The position numbers were made by a program, and so were the translations under genes. From Cyclobacteriaceae bacterium (GTDB taxonomy: Bacteria > Bacteroidota > Bacteroidia > Cytophagales > Cyclobacteriaceae), in assembly GCA_026129485.1 (NCBI GenBank), contig JAHCHY010000015.1, positions 1 to 64,000 on the forward strand: DNA of 64,000 nucleotides, written 5' to 3'. This document shows, piece by piece, positions 24,949 through 35,011 of the stretch (its first letter is position 1; the number at the start of each line of letters is the position of its first letter). Under the pieces are notes generated by a model. The model ran no database searches. It was not told the origin of the DNA and saw only the letters and a list, made by a program, of their open reading frames with translations.

Positions 24949-26730
24949 ATGGAAAAAATTAACGTAAGAAATATGAAACACTACCATAGCTTACCGGCAT
25001 TCATGATGATCCTGATGCTGGCATGGTCTTGCGGTGAAAAAGATAACCTCGATCCGCTTGGCGAATGGAGCATGACAGCCCCCGTGCTGGCCACACCGCA
25101 AGCCGGAACCGACATTATACTGGATGAAAGTACGCCATCCGCAAAGTATAAATTTGAATGGCAGGCAGCCGTTACCAGCAACCGGTTTGTGGTGCAATAC
25201 ACGTACTTGCTGGTGCCGGCCGGCAGCACGGATTATCTTAACCCGCTGCTTTCTGTTACACCGGCCAACTCCGGGCGAAATAATTTTATAGAGATTACAG
25301 CAGACCAGGTTGATTATGCGCTGTGGGTAAAATGCTATCCGCCCGGGGCGAAGGTCAACCTCACCTGGGTGGTGATCGCCAAAGTGATTGATCGCACGGA
25401 AACCGTTACACAAAACATAGCGTTCACACGCTTTGAAACCGAGCGCATACCACCGGCCTTATACCTATATGGCACCGGCACCGAAGCAGGCGATGATCTG
25501 GCTCATGCCACCCGGTTGCGTGCCCGCAAAAATGCCGATGGCGAGCTCACCGGCATATATGATGTATATACCACTTTAACCCAGGGCGGCACTTACCAGT
25601 TCCGCGACCTGCCGAATGCAGCATCCAAACTATTTGGCGGTGAAAGCGGAACCATAGCAGGTTGCGGCCCTGCCATTATTGCTCCTGAAGCAACAGGTGT
25701 GTATCGTATAGTTGTAAACCTGGAAACAAACGAGTACGAGCTGCTGCCCATTGAAAAGTGGAGCCTGGTAGGCGATGCCGTGGAAGGCGGATGGGGTGGC
25801 GATGTGCCGTTGCCTTATAAAGGAAATGGCGTGTGGGAAGGAAAGATAAACTTTGTGAATGCCGCTAATTTCATTTTCCGCGCCAATGGCGACTGGGGTT
25901 ACATTATCAAGCGTATTCAGGGTACGGCCAATGCAGCCAATACAGGCGGCCGGGTAATTATGGAATCGGAAGCGGGTGATGCAGGCGTTACTTTCCAGGA
26001 TGTGCCCGCACCGCTTTCCGGTATGCACACAGTAACGCTTAATTTGTCGGCAGACGGTTATACTTACCTGCTGGTATCTGATGTGCCAACACCTGATCCT
26101 GTAGCGGTGATTGGCGAGTCGCCCAATCCGAATGGCGACCAGGTAGGCGGTAATTTTGACTTTGGTGAATATGACACACCCGACCAGTTGTTCCTGGTGC
26201 ACAACGGTACAGCCGTGGCGGAGCTTACCAAAAACGGAAACATATTTGAATCCGGCAAATTCCTCGCGCTGGAGGCAAGCAAAACATACATTGTGAACTC
26301 GGCCAGCGATGGTTCGGGAACCACGTACAATGAGTTGACGGATGACGGCTCCATTGCGGTAGCCCGCGACCAGGCTTACCAGATCACTGTAAACTTTGAA
26401 ACCGGGAAGCTGATCTGGAAATACCGTAACATCAAGCTTTTCCATTGGGATGATGCCGGTGGCGGATGGGATGCGCGGCAGGAAATAGTCATGACATACG
26501 AGCATCCCTATACTTTTAAAGTTGCAGGAGCATCACTTTCGGCAGGCTTTGATTCCAAATTCAATTCACCGTGGGAAGTGCAATTTGGAACAGGCGACAT
26601 GACGCTTACCGGCACCATGACAAACGGTGGCCCTAACTATAAAGGCATTGTTTCATCAGGTACCTATAATGCTACTATTGTGATAAGCGATACCTACGAA
26701 TCCTGTACCTACACATTTGTAAAACTATAA
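24949..26730 (+). CDS. SusE/SusF-like surface glycan-binding lipoprotein
   Basis: The 593-residue protein has a lipoprotein-type signal (FMMILMLAWSC) and an N-terminal SusE-like immunoglobulin fold, followed by repeated beta-sandwich modules that resemble CBM domains of SusE/SusF (EKWSLVGDAVEGGWGGDVPLPYKGNGVWEGKI at about 260, and KLFHWDDAGGGWDARQE at about 505). The family binds glycans on the outer face and has no enzymatic activity. Start codons at 24949 or 24973 are possible. The first is kept. It follows susD by 9 bases. Confidence 0.85.
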   Translation: MEKINVRNMKHYHSLPAFMMILMLAWSCGEKDNLDPLGEWSMTAPVLATPQAGTDIILDESTPSAKYKFEWQAAVTSNRFVVQYTYLLVPAGSTDYLNPLLSVTPANSGRNNFIEITADQVDYALWVKCYPPGAKVNLTWVVIAKVIDRTETVTQNIAFTRFETERIPPALYLYGTGTEAGDDLAHATRLRARKNADGELTGIYDVYTTLTQGGTYQFRDLPNAASKLFGGESGTIAGCGPAIIAPEATGVYRIVVNLETNEYELLPIEKWSLVGDAVEGGWGGDVPLPYKGNGVWEGKINFVNAANFIFRANGDWGYIIKRIQGTANAANTGGRVIMESEAGDAGVTFQDVPAPLSGMHTVTLNLSADGYTYLLVSDVPTPDPVAVIGESPNPNGDQVGGNFDFGEYDTPDQLFLVHNGTAVAELTKNGNIFESGKFLALEASKTYIVNSASDGSGTTYNELTDDGSIAVARDQAYQITVNFETGKLIWKYRNIKLFHWDDAGGGWDARQEIVMTYEHPYTFKVAGASLSAGFDSKFNSPWEVQFGTGDMTLTGTMTNGGPNYKGIVSSGTYNATIVISDTYESCTYTFVKL

Positions 26731-26744
26731 ATTCATAATATTTT

Positions 26745-26870
26745 GCCGGGGCTGACTAAAAAGTAATCACAGAATGTCAGTCTGAGCCTGTCGAAGACTA
26801 TTTCAGTATGGAAATTGGTTTCGCCAGGCTCAACCTGACATCAGAACACACTTTTTAGTCGGCCCCGGGC
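26745..26870. repeat. Composite inverted-repeat element, copy 1
   Basis: The 126-base element has near-perfect ends: CCGGGGCTGACTAAAAAGT at the left and the inverse at the right (ACTTTTTAGTCGGCCCCGG). Inside are a second inverted pair and the core TGAGCCTGTCGAAG (26783-26796) with CAGGCTCAACCTGACA (26825-26840). The core recurs at 47567-47651. It lies 14 bases after the susE-like stop and before the first GH30 gene and could attenuate or stabilise the operon transcript. Confidence 0.75.
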
Positions 26871-26892
26871 TTTTTACTGATTTTCATTGCTC

Positions 26893-28308
26893 ATGAATCG
26901 TTTTCGTAATTCCATCTGTGCGCTGTTAGCATTAAGCATGGCTGCGTGCTCCGGCTCTAAAAAAGAAACAGTTGCCACTGGAGATGTAGAGCTGTGGCTG
27001 ACTACCGGAGATCGTACCCATTTGTTTGAAAAAGTTGCCGGCCCCCTGTTTGCCGACATTGAGTTTAAAGGCCCTGTAATTGAAGTGGATACTTCGGTTA
27101 CGTATCAAACTATGGACGGGTTCGGTTACTCGCTTACAGGCGGAAGCGCCTATCATATTAATCAAAAGCTGGATTCGGCAACTCGAAGCAAGCTGTTGCA
27201 CGAGTTGTTTTCTACTGAGGGAAACAGCATCGGTATCAGCTACCTGCGTATAAGCATTGGCGCATCCGACCTGGACGATCATGTTTTTTCGTACAACGAT
27301 CTTCCGAAAGGACAGGTTGATCTGAAGTTAGAGAAGTTTACGCTGGATGAAGACCGTAAAAATCTTATTCCCGTGCTGAAACAAATTTTAGCCATCGATC
27401 CATCGATTAAAATTATGGGTTCGCCCTGGTCTCCGCCAGCCTGGATGAAAACCAATAACAGTCCGAAAGGCGGCTACCTGAAGCCTGAATACTATTCCGT
27501 GTATGCTGCTTACCTGGCAAGGTATATTCAGGAAATGGCTAAGGAAGGAATCACCATTGATGCTATTACTTTACAGAATGAGCCGGAGAACCCCAAGAAT
27601 AATCCAAGCTTGTTAATGACGGCTGAGCAGCAGGCTGAATTTATCAGGGATCATGCAGGCCCGTTGTTCAGGCAACAAGGCATTGCTGCCAGGATTGTAT
27701 TGTTCGATCATAACTGCGATCACCCGGAATACCCGATTACCGTGCTTAATGATCCGGAAGCTCGCCAATACGTGGACGGATCAGCTTTCCATTTATACCT
27801 CGGGGAAATTGAAGCGCTTACCAAAGTGCATGACGCGCATCCTGATAAAAATTTGTACTTCACAGAACAGTGGACATCGCCACAAGGAACATTTGACGGT
27901 GATTTGCGCTGGCATGTACGCAATCTTGTTGCAGGAGCGCCACGCAACTGGAGCCGTGTTGTTTTGGAATGGAATCTTGCAGCCGATGCGGACTTTCAGC
28001 CGCACACCGACCAAGGCGGTTGCACCGAATGCCTCGGTGCGCTTACCATCCAGGATTTATCGGTAACACGTAATGTGGCTTATTATATTATTGCACATGC
28101 CTCCAAATTTGTGCGGCCGGGTTCAGTGCGGGTACAATCTAATATTGTTGATGATTTATATAATGTAGCGTACTTAACGCCATCGGGTAAGCGTGTGCTG
28201 GTTGTAGTGAATGATTCTGATGAAGAAAAAAGATTTGCTATTGCATACAAGGGAAAAAAGGCGGAAACTATTTTGCCGGCTGCATCGGTTGGTACGTATG
28301 TGTGGTAG
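26893..28308 (+). CDS. GH30 glycoside hydrolase lipoprotein, copy 1
   Basis: The 471-residue protein uses the ATG at 26893 (a TTG 6 bases earlier is less likely). The signal ends SMAAC with Cys19. GH30 features are clear: QTMDGFGYSLTGGSAYHI, IMGSPWSPPAWMKTN, the acid/base in LQNEPENP (E230) and the nucleophile in LYFTEQW (E325). The C-terminal beta-sandwich ends with VVVNDSDEEKRFAIAYKGK. Family members cleave beta-1,6-glucan, glucosylceramide or xylan. Beta-1,6-glucan is the best guess with a SusC/D partner. It lies after the repeat element in the operon. Confidence 0.92.
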   Translation: MNRFRNSICALLALSMAACSGSKKETVATGDVELWLTTGDRTHLFEKVAGPLFADIEFKGPVIEVDTSVTYQTMDGFGYSLTGGSAYHINQKLDSATRSKLLHELFSTEGNSIGISYLRISIGASDLDDHVFSYNDLPKGQVDLKLEKFTLDEDRKNLIPVLKQILAIDPSIKIMGSPWSPPAWMKTNNSPKGGYLKPEYYSVYAAYLARYIQEMAKEGITIDAITLQNEPENPKNNPSLLMTAEQQAEFIRDHAGPLFRQQGIAARIVLFDHNCDHPEYPITVLNDPEARQYVDGSAFHLYLGEIEALTKVHDAHPDKNLYFTEQWTSPQGTFDGDLRWHVRNLVAGAPRNWSRVVLEWNLAADADFQPHTDQGGCTECLGALTIQDLSVTRNVAYYIIAHASKFVRPGSVRVQSNIVDDLYNVAYLTPSGKRVLVVVNDSDEEKRFAIAYKGKKAETILPAASVGTYVW

Positions 28309-28336
28309 TAGTTTTGTTTGAATAAAAACTGAAGTC

Positions 28337-29803
28337 ATGAAGCGTGTGTGGAATGGTGCAACAGGATTATTTCTTTCAGGTGCTTTACTTTTCTCTTTAG
28401 CAGGATGTAAAAAAGACGAGCCGTTTAATCCCGGCCCGCCTAAAACACCGGAAGAAATCGGGAAAGCATCGGTATATCTGACTACGGGGGATAAGAATAA
28501 ATTATTCAGTGCAGAGCCGGAGATTTCCGTTGTGGAAACTACTTCTGCTGCGGTAACATCCCTGATTACGATAGATGCCGGCCAGAAGTTCCAGCAGATC
28601 GATGGCTTTGGTGCGGCCCTCACAGGCTCATCGGCCTATCTCATTAACAAGAAAATGAGCTCTGTACAGCGCGATGCCCTGCTCAATGAGCTGTTCAACC
28701 CGGAAACGGGCATAGGTGTTTCTTACCTGCGCATGACCATCGGGGCCTCGGATTTTTCATTGTCTGACTTTACCTATAACGATATGCCAACCGGCCAGCA
28801 GGATTTAACGCTGGCCAGCTTTACGATTGATGCGGATAGGGAAGATGTGATCCCGGTTTTTAAACGGATATTAAACATAGCACCGGGTATAAAAATTATG
28901 GGCTCGCCCTGGAGCGCCTCGGCCTGGATGAAAACCAACGGAAGCCTGAAAGGCGGTGAGCTGCGCACCGAAGTTTATAATGTGTATGCGAACTATTTTG
29001 TAAAATACATCAAAGCGTACGCGGCTGAGGGCATTACCATTCATGCCGTTACACCACAGAACGAGCCTTTGCACTTTACCGCCAATTATCCGTGCATGAG
29101 CATGCCCGCATCGGCACAATTGGATTTTGTGAAGAACCATCTCGGGCCGGTGTTTGAATCTGAGAATATCAATACAGAAATTATCCTGTACGATCATAAC
29201 TGGGATAATACCGCGTATGCCATTTCGGTTTTAAATGATGCCAATGCCAAAAAATATGTAGCGGGTACAGCCTTTCATGCCTATGGCGGTTCGGTTTCGG
29301 CTATGAGCACGGTGCGCAACGCCCATCCCGACAAGGGGCTTTACTTTACCGAGATTTCCGGTGGAGGCTGGGCTACCAACTTTGGCGATAACCTGATGTG
29401 GAACATGGAGAATATTTTTATCGGCACTACCAATAACTGGTCAAGGAATGTGCTGCTCTGGAACCTGGCGCTGGATCAGAACGATGGCCCGACCAACAAC
29501 GGGTGCTCCAATTGCCGGGGTGTGGTTACCATAAATAATAATACAGGATCGGTTACCAAAAATGAAGAGTATTATTCTATAGCGCACTTTAGCAAGTTTG
29601 TAAGACCCGGGGCATCCAGAGTTTCATCCCAGGCAACGGGTGTTTCACAGTTTCACCACGTGGCTTTTATCAATACCGATGGAACAAAGGTTTTGGTGGT
29701 AGCGAATAGCAGCACCAGCTCACGCACATTCACAGTACGCGAAGGTGGTAATCAATACTCGTATGATATTCCCGCAAAGGCAGTGGCTACGATAGCCTGG
29801 TAG
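28337..29803 (+). CDS. GH30 glycoside hydrolase lipoprotein, copy 2
   Basis: The 488-residue protein has a lipoprotein signal (FSLAGC, Cys24) and the same GH30 layout as its upstream neighbour: KFQQIDGFGAALTGSSAYLI, IMGSPWSASAWMKTN, the acid/base in TPQNEP (E243) and the nucleophile in LYFTEISGGGW (E339), then a beta-sandwich (VLVVANSSTSSRTF). It is a diverged tandem duplicate, and differences around the nucleophile suggest distinct linkage or chain-length preference. It is the last gene before a bidirectional terminator. Confidence 0.92.
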   Translation: MKRVWNGATGLFLSGALLFSLAGCKKDEPFNPGPPKTPEEIGKASVYLTTGDKNKLFSAEPEISVVETTSAAVTSLITIDAGQKFQQIDGFGAALTGSSAYLINKKMSSVQRDALLNELFNPETGIGVSYLRMTIGASDFSLSDFTYNDMPTGQQDLTLASFTIDADREDVIPVFKRILNIAPGIKIMGSPWSASAWMKTNGSLKGGELRTEVYNVYANYFVKYIKAYAAEGITIHAVTPQNEPLHFTANYPCMSMPASAQLDFVKNHLGPVFESENINTEIILYDHNWDNTAYAISVLNDANAKKYVAGTAFHAYGGSVSAMSTVRNAHPDKGLYFTEISGGGWATNFGDNLMWNMENIFIGTTNNWSRNVLLWNLALDQNDGPTNNGCSNCRGVVTINNNTGSVTKNEEYYSIAHFSKFVRPGASRVSSQATGVSQFHHVAFINTDGTKVLVVANSSTSSRTFTVREGGNQYSYDIPAKAVATIAW

Positions 29804-29911
29804 TGTAAAAGTATCGTTATCTTCTTACATACGGGTATGAAGAAATTTTTCCACGCAGGGTCTGCCAGCGATCCTGCATTTAATCTCACTCATTTTATAC
29901 GGACCCTATCT

Positions 29912-29951
29912 AAAAAAGATAGGCTGCCTTACAAGGCAGCCTATCTTTTTT
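29912..29951. terminator. Bidirectional terminator between the two Sus operons
   Basis: An 18- to 19-bp stem (AAAAAAGATAGGCTGCCTT pairing with its complement across a 2-base loop) has A and T runs on both flanks, so it can stop transcription from the GH30 side and from the converging SusD side. Confidence 0.9.
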
Positions 29952-30011
29952 CAAATACAATTCTTCCTTTACTATCTCGTTAAAGATTAAAGAAAATTAT
30001 CCAACATTATA

Positions 30012-31505
30012 TTATAGTGGGTTTTGCACCGCAGCCCTATTGGCATCCAGTTCGGCACGCGGAATAAGATACTCCCACCGCACGTCCCCGGCCGGCACAT
30101 CAAACAAGCCAGCTACTACAGCCGAAATGAAGTTGGCACCGTTGCGGTTAAGCGGCAGGTTCAACCGCTTCAGGTCGAAGAACCGGAAACCCTCACCCCA
30201 TAATTCTATTCTTCTCTGAAGCAGGATCTCATCGATAAGGGCCGCACCCGTATTGGTAGACAATACATAGTTAGGGTCGCGTGCGCTTACTAATGTAAAC
30301 AACGTATTTTGTGCGGCTGCTTCCTTGGCTCCACCCTGGCGCGCCTGCGCTTCGGCTTCGATCAAATACATTTCAGAAGCTCTCATATAAACAACATCGC
30401 CCGGAAAACTGGTGGAAGGGGCTGCTGCTTCAAGCCTGAACTTTTGCACCATGTACTGAGGCTTAATACCTCCGGGAGGGGCAATTGTATTTGGATCGTT
30501 TGCTGTAGCTGCCCACATTAGCTTTCTGACATCGGTAGCCGGAATTTGATCGTACAGTGCGCTGTTAACTGTTTTGGGGGTTTGCCTATTAACCGTTGAG
30601 TTAAAATTACAGGACATGTATTGATGAAATCCCCAGAAAAATGTGGTATGAACTTCCAAATGATCAACTCCCCACATCCATTCTCCAACAGTAATGTTTG
30701 AAAAACCCCCCTGGTATTCAGCGGGAGTCATCAACGGAACACCCTGACGGGCCTCATTGGCTAATGTTTCTGCCAAAGCCCAGTTCTGCTGAACAAGGGC
30801 AACCCTCGCCTTCAAACCTTTGGCCACTTCTTTATCAGGATGTGATTTATTTACGGGTGTTGACGGCAACAGGGCAATCGCCTGATCCAGGTCAGCATTG
30901 ATTTGTAAATACACCTCTTCAACTGTTGCCCGGGGTTGTCCTTCCAGAATAGGCTCTAACACAAGCGGAACACCCAACTGGGTGTTGGTAGTGCCAGCTA
31001 CATACCGTTTACCATACATTTGCACTAAGTTAAAATAAGCCCAGCCCCTCAAGGCATGAACTTCACCCAGTAACCGATCCCTGTCTGCCTGCAGCCCTGC
31101 GGCATTAGGTATATTCAGAATAGCCATATTGGTATTGGCGATTACCCGGTAATACATCCGGTAGGGATGGGTTGTAGAAACATTATTGTCGGTTCTGTGG
31201 CCAACCCACCTGACATCCGTTAAGTTCCAGGCATTGGTGGTATTGGGTAAAACCACGTCATCGGCCATAAGATCCCATATATACAGTTGGGCCGGGTGAT
31301 TGGCATGCCCCTGGTCTCCACCGGTAACCTGGGAGTACAGCAGCCTGTATATACCATTTACGGCAGCCTCGGCATTTTTAGTTGTTAAAAATGCCGCACT
31401 GGCATCAACAAGATTAGTAGGTGCCGTGTCTAAATAGTCCTCACCACACGATAACGTGAAGAAAGAAAGCGCAACAAAGAGAATAGCTGAAATTTTATTT
31501 TTCAT
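30012..31505 (-). CDS. SusD/RagB-family lipoprotein (second system)
   Basis: The 497-residue lipoprotein starts at MKNKISAILFVALSFFTLSC (Cys20), two codons inside the longest frame. SusD features include EDYLDTAPTNLVDASAAF, EVHALRGWAYFNLVQMYG, and DVVYMRASEMYLIEAEAQARQGG with LLQRRIELWGEGFRFFDLKRL near the end. It pairs with the SusC gene 15 bases upstream. It binds an unknown ligand, since no enzyme gene accompanies this pair on its strand. Confidence 0.94.
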   Translation of the reverse strand: MKNKISAILFVALSFFTLSCGEDYLDTAPTNLVDASAAFLTTKNAEAAVNGIYRLLYSQVTGGDQGHANHPAQLYIWDLMADDVVLPNTTNAWNLTDVRWVGHRTDNNVSTTHPYRMYYRVIANTNMAILNIPNAAGLQADRDRLLGEVHALRGWAYFNLVQMYGKRYVAGTTNTQLGVPLVLEPILEGQPRATVEEVYLQINADLDQAIALLPSTPVNKSHPDKEVAKGLKARVALVQQNWALAETLANEARQGVPLMTPAEYQGGFSNITVGEWMWGVDHLEVHTTFFWGFHQYMSCNFNSTVNRQTPKTVNSALYDQIPATDVRKLMWAATANDPNTIAPPGGIKPQYMVQKFRLEAAAPSTSFPGDVVYMRASEMYLIEAEAQARQGGAKEAAAQNTLFTLVSARDPNYVLSTNTGAALIDEILLQRRIELWGEGFRFFDLKRLNLPLNRNGANFISAVVAGLFDVPAGDVRWEYLIPRAELDANRAAVQNPL

Positions 31506-31519
31506 AACCATTATAATTT

Positions 31520-34500
31520 TTATAGTGTTATAGAAGCTCCGAAAACCAAGCTCTTGGCAGGGCTATATACGTTACTGGTTGTACCGTCATAGTTCTGCTG
31601 CACATTCATACCCTTCCTCTTCGATTTAAACAAAAGGTTTTCACCGCTAATGTAGAATTGTGCCCTGCTTAAGAATATTTGATTAGCCCATTTATTGGGA
31701 AGGTCATACGAAAACGTTAAAGAACGAATGTTCAGGTAGCTCGCATCAATCAGCCACCGGTCGGATTGAGCATTATAATCGGCTGTGCGACCATCATCCA
31801 TACGGGGAACGTTGGTAACATCGCCCGGGTTACGCCACCTGTTCAGGATATCCACGTGCTTGGCGCTGCCAAATCCACCGGACCCCATCAGGCTGGCATA
31901 AGCCCCGTCATATACCTTGCCGCCAATCTGGTAAACCACTACTGCCGAAAGTGAGAAATTCTTATACCGGAATGTATTGGTAAACCCTCCTGATACCTTA
32001 GGAATGGAAGTTCCGGCATAGTGAAAGCGGCCATTGGATTGAGAGTTCGTTACGGTATCGCCCGCTTCATTTACAAACGAGTTGGCAGGATTCCATACAT
32101 CAGCACGGTAGAGCACATCTCCGTTTGCGGGGTTTATACCCATGTACTCCCTTAACCAGAAATCATACCTTGACTGGCCCTCTTTCAATTTTTTGGTACC
32201 GTCAATAATTTCTTTTGATTCTTCAGGCATCTTGGTGATTTCGTTTTTAATTTTTGTGGCATTCACATCCAATTGCCATGAGAAATCGCCCAGCTTCAGT
32301 ACTTCAGCGCCTAAGCTCACTTCGATACCACGATTCGCCATCCTGCCAATGTTTTGAGTAACAGTTGCTACACCTGACGAAAGGGGCATGGGAACAGCAA
32401 AAAGCAGGTTTGACGATGCCCGGTTAAAATATTCAACCGTTCCTGTAATGCGGTTTTTGAGCACACCAAATTCCAAGGCTACATCTGAAGCATCGCTGGA
32501 TTCCCATGATAGATCCCTGTTGCCGAGGCTGCCTTGTAAAATTCCGGGTTCAAGGGCATTATCCCAACCTAAGCCATAAACTGGTTGCCATGCGTAGTAG
32601 CTGATACTGGTACCTGCACCGCCATCATTACCCGTTTGACCATAAGATGCCCGGAGCTTTAACTGGCTGATGGCAGGAATGTTCTGGATGAAAGCTTCCT
32701 GGTCTAATCTCCACGCACCGCTTACAGACATAAATGTACCCCATTGTACATCTTTACTGAATTTACTTGACCCGTCTCTTCTGACAGAAAATGAAGCGAA
32801 GTACTTCTCGTTGAAATCATAGTTTATACGCGAAAAATATCCCTCCAAACGGTACCTGTCCAGGTAACCATTACCACTTGTTAAAGTAGCAAAGTTGGGA
32901 AGTTCAATATTCCCCTCCAGTGACTGCTGTGATTTTGATACCGTTAAAAAATTTGCGCGTCTGTCATAGTTCTCATGTCCCAACAAAACCGAAACATTGT
33001 GCACACCAAAAGACTTGGTATAATTCAACAGTTGATTCAAATTGAAGGCGGTATTGTTATCAAACCGATGCGTTGTACGACCGGCCGGTGCACCATCCCC
33101 AACTTCCGGGTTGCCGAAGGTTACGTTGTTCTGGTTGGTTATATCCAATCCAACATTCGTGGTAAACCTAAAATCCTTCAAAAAAGAGATTTCCATGTAA
33201 CCACGGGTGTTCAACGCATTTCTTCTAAAGAAATCCTCGTTTAATTCAGTTTCGGCAATGGCATGACGGCCACCATACTGGGGGCGGTTAGGCAACCCCA
33301 ATGCCGACATGTTTCCATAGTCGTAGAATTTTTCACCGTCACGCAGCAAAAACGATCCGGGATTTGCCGGGTCATGTGCATAGACGGGGAAAATAGGCCC
33401 CATACCTCTTGAGAAGAAGAAAGGGTTAACAAACGTAGTCCCTCCGTCAGCGGCAGACTGTCTTGATTCAGTGAATGTTGTTGACAGATTACCACCCGTC
33501 TTAAGCCATTTTTTAAGCTGGGTGTTATAGTTCATCCGGGCTGTGTATCGGTTATAATCTGATTTTATCTGGTAACCCTGGTCATCCAGGTAGGCCAGCG
33601 AAATAAAATAATCCGACTTATCGGTAGCACCGGAGAAGCTTAAATTCAACTCATCCCTGTTACCCCGTCTCATAATGGGAGCTTCCCAATCCAAATCGCT
33701 TTGGCTATATAAAAGTCTTGCATTAGGATTCAGCACCCCGTTTGCGTCTACTAATTGGTTAAACGGAACATCGTAAACATTATAGTGGGCATTCGCCCCT
33801 AACGTTGCCGTGGCATTGGCACCTGCCGTTGGTAAATCCTGGGCGGATGGTCCGTAAGCTAAATTATTCCGAAGCATTTCCCATATCAGCGGGTAATAAT
33901 CAGCAGGGCCTACACGATCATACTCCGGCATCCCCCGTGTACTAAAGCCTTTTGTATAACGGAGATTGATAGATCCGTTTTTATCTTTTCCCTTTTTAGT
34001 TGTGATCATCACCACCCCGTTGGCAGCACGTGCCCCGTAAAGGGAAGTCGAAGCGGCATCTTTCAATATCGTCATGGTTTCGATATCGGCCGCATTAAAG
34101 TTGGCGATGCTTTCATTATAGGGCACACCATCCACAACATATAAAGGGGCATTGGTTGCAGTAATTGAACCGAAACCACGAATCCGTACATCTGGTGCTA
34201 CCCCGGGCTGACCAGTACCTGCAGTGGTTGTAACACCAGCCGTTGAACCTGCAATGGCTGCAACAGCATTACTGAGCGGGCGTGCAGCTATATTCTCAGC
34301 ATTAATCTGTGAGAATGACCCGGTGAAAGAAGATTTTTTTACTTCACCAAAGGTAGTAACAACGACTTCGCCTAATTGTACAATATCAATATCTAATGCT
34401 ACATCTAATTGTGTACGTTGGCCTACAAGAACCTCTTGTGTTTTCATACCAATAAATGTAAATACTAATACTGCATCAGACTGTACAGATAGCGCATAGC

Positions 34501-34687
34501 TACCATTTGCATCAGTAGCCGTACCCATGCTTGTACCTTTAATCACCACGCTTACCCCGGGAAGTGGTGAACCGTCCTCGGCTGACGTTACCTTACCGGT
34601 AACCGTCCTCTCCTGTGCCCATGCTACACTCGTTATTAGCATAACGAACAGTAGCGCGAACCTTTTCGCTAAGTAAATTTGCTTCAT
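31520..34687 (-). CDS. SusC-like TonB-dependent transporter (second system)
   Basis: The 1055-residue protein has a signal peptide (LLFVMLITSVAWAQ), a CarboxypepD_reg-like domain (VTGKVTSAEDGSPLPGVSVVIKG), a plug domain (LGEVVVTTFGEVKKSSFTGSF, VRIRGFGSITATNAPLYVVDGVP) and a long barrel ending LVFGASITL. It is only distantly like the first SusC in the plug region. It heads a two-gene operon with the SusD gene, converging on the first operon. A canonical promoter lies just upstream. Confidence 0.95.
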   Translation of the reverse strand: MKQIYLAKRFALLFVMLITSVAWAQERTVTGKVTSAEDGSPLPGVSVVIKGTSMGTATDANGSYALSVQSDAVLVFTFIGMKTQEVLVGQRTQLDVALDIDIVQLGEVVVTTFGEVKKSSFTGSFSQINAENIAARPLSNAVAAIAGSTAGVTTTAGTGQPGVAPDVRIRGFGSITATNAPLYVVDGVPYNESIANFNAADIETMTILKDAASTSLYGARAANGVVMITTKKGKDKNGSINLRYTKGFSTRGMPEYDRVGPADYYPLIWEMLRNNLAYGPSAQDLPTAGANATATLGANAHYNVYDVPFNQLVDANGVLNPNARLLYSQSDLDWEAPIMRRGNRDELNLSFSGATDKSDYFISLAYLDDQGYQIKSDYNRYTARMNYNTQLKKWLKTGGNLSTTFTESRQSAADGGTTFVNPFFFSRGMGPIFPVYAHDPANPGSFLLRDGEKFYDYGNMSALGLPNRPQYGGRHAIAETELNEDFFRRNALNTRGYMEISFLKDFRFTTNVGLDITNQNNVTFGNPEVGDGAPAGRTTHRFDNNTAFNLNQLLNYTKSFGVHNVSVLLGHENYDRRANFLTVSKSQQSLEGNIELPNFATLTSGNGYLDRYRLEGYFSRINYDFNEKYFASFSVRRDGSSKFSKDVQWGTFMSVSGAWRLDQEAFIQNIPAISQLKLRASYGQTGNDGGAGTSISYYAWQPVYGLGWDNALEPGILQGSLGNRDLSWESSDASDVALEFGVLKNRITGTVEYFNRASSNLLFAVPMPLSSGVATVTQNIGRMANRGIEVSLGAEVLKLGDFSWQLDVNATKIKNEITKMPEESKEIIDGTKKLKEGQSRYDFWLREYMGINPANGDVLYRADVWNPANSFVNEAGDTVTNSQSNGRFHYAGTSIPKVSGGFTNTFRYKNFSLSAVVVYQIGGKVYDGAYASLMGSGGFGSAKHVDILNRWRNPGDVTNVPRMDDGRTADYNAQSDRWLIDASYLNIRSLTFSYDLPNKWANQIFLSRAQFYISGENLLFKSKRKGMNVQQNYDGTTSNVYSPAKSLVFGASITL

Positions 34688-34727
34688 ACTGTTTGATTTG
34701 GTTAATTAATTTTTACTAAAAAGATAT

Positions 34728-34758
34728 CAAACTTATTAACAAAATATTAATCAACAAA
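34728..34758 (-). promoter_or_regulatory. Canonical Bacteroidota promoter for the second SusC/D pair
   Basis: On the minus strand TTTG (34755-34758) is followed after exactly 19 bases by TAAGTTTG (34728-34735). This is the consensus -33/-7 arrangement. The predicted start near 34721 leaves a leader of about 34 bases before the SusC ATG. Confidence 0.75.
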
Positions 34759-34901
34759 GATTCTATACTGCAAAATATGACTCCACTCAATCACCCTTAA
34801 ACGTATTTTTTGCGCTAAAAACCATTTTTCAGCATTATTCATCGGGTTAGAGCTTTTTTCCTGCGTTTTGCAGCAGCTTTATTATGAACGGGCCCAAGCC
34901 T

Positions 34902-34923
34902 TGGTTCGTGCCGACACGAACCA
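34902..34923. repeat. Hairpin repeat in the 324-base gap before the SusC gene
   Basis: TGGTTCGTG and CACGAACCA form a perfect 9-bp stem with loop CCGA, followed by CAACC. The same segments (GGTTCGTGCC and ACGAACCACAACC) occur in site S1 at 16834-16862, so this is a dispersed hairpin. The rest of 34760-35011 contains two copies of TGAACGGGC (34885-34893 and near 34955) and no gene. Confidence 0.5.
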
Positions 34924-35011
34924 CAACCCGAATTTTGCAGTATGAACTTTACGCTGAACGGGCGTGGATCTCACCCCTTACCGCCCTGGTTTGTGTCCAC
35001 GGATCGAGGGG

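Noticed and set aside
25630-26505. 291-residue open frame antisense to the SusE-like gene
   Set aside because: Same reason: the sense strand encodes a convincing SusE/F-type protein throughout.
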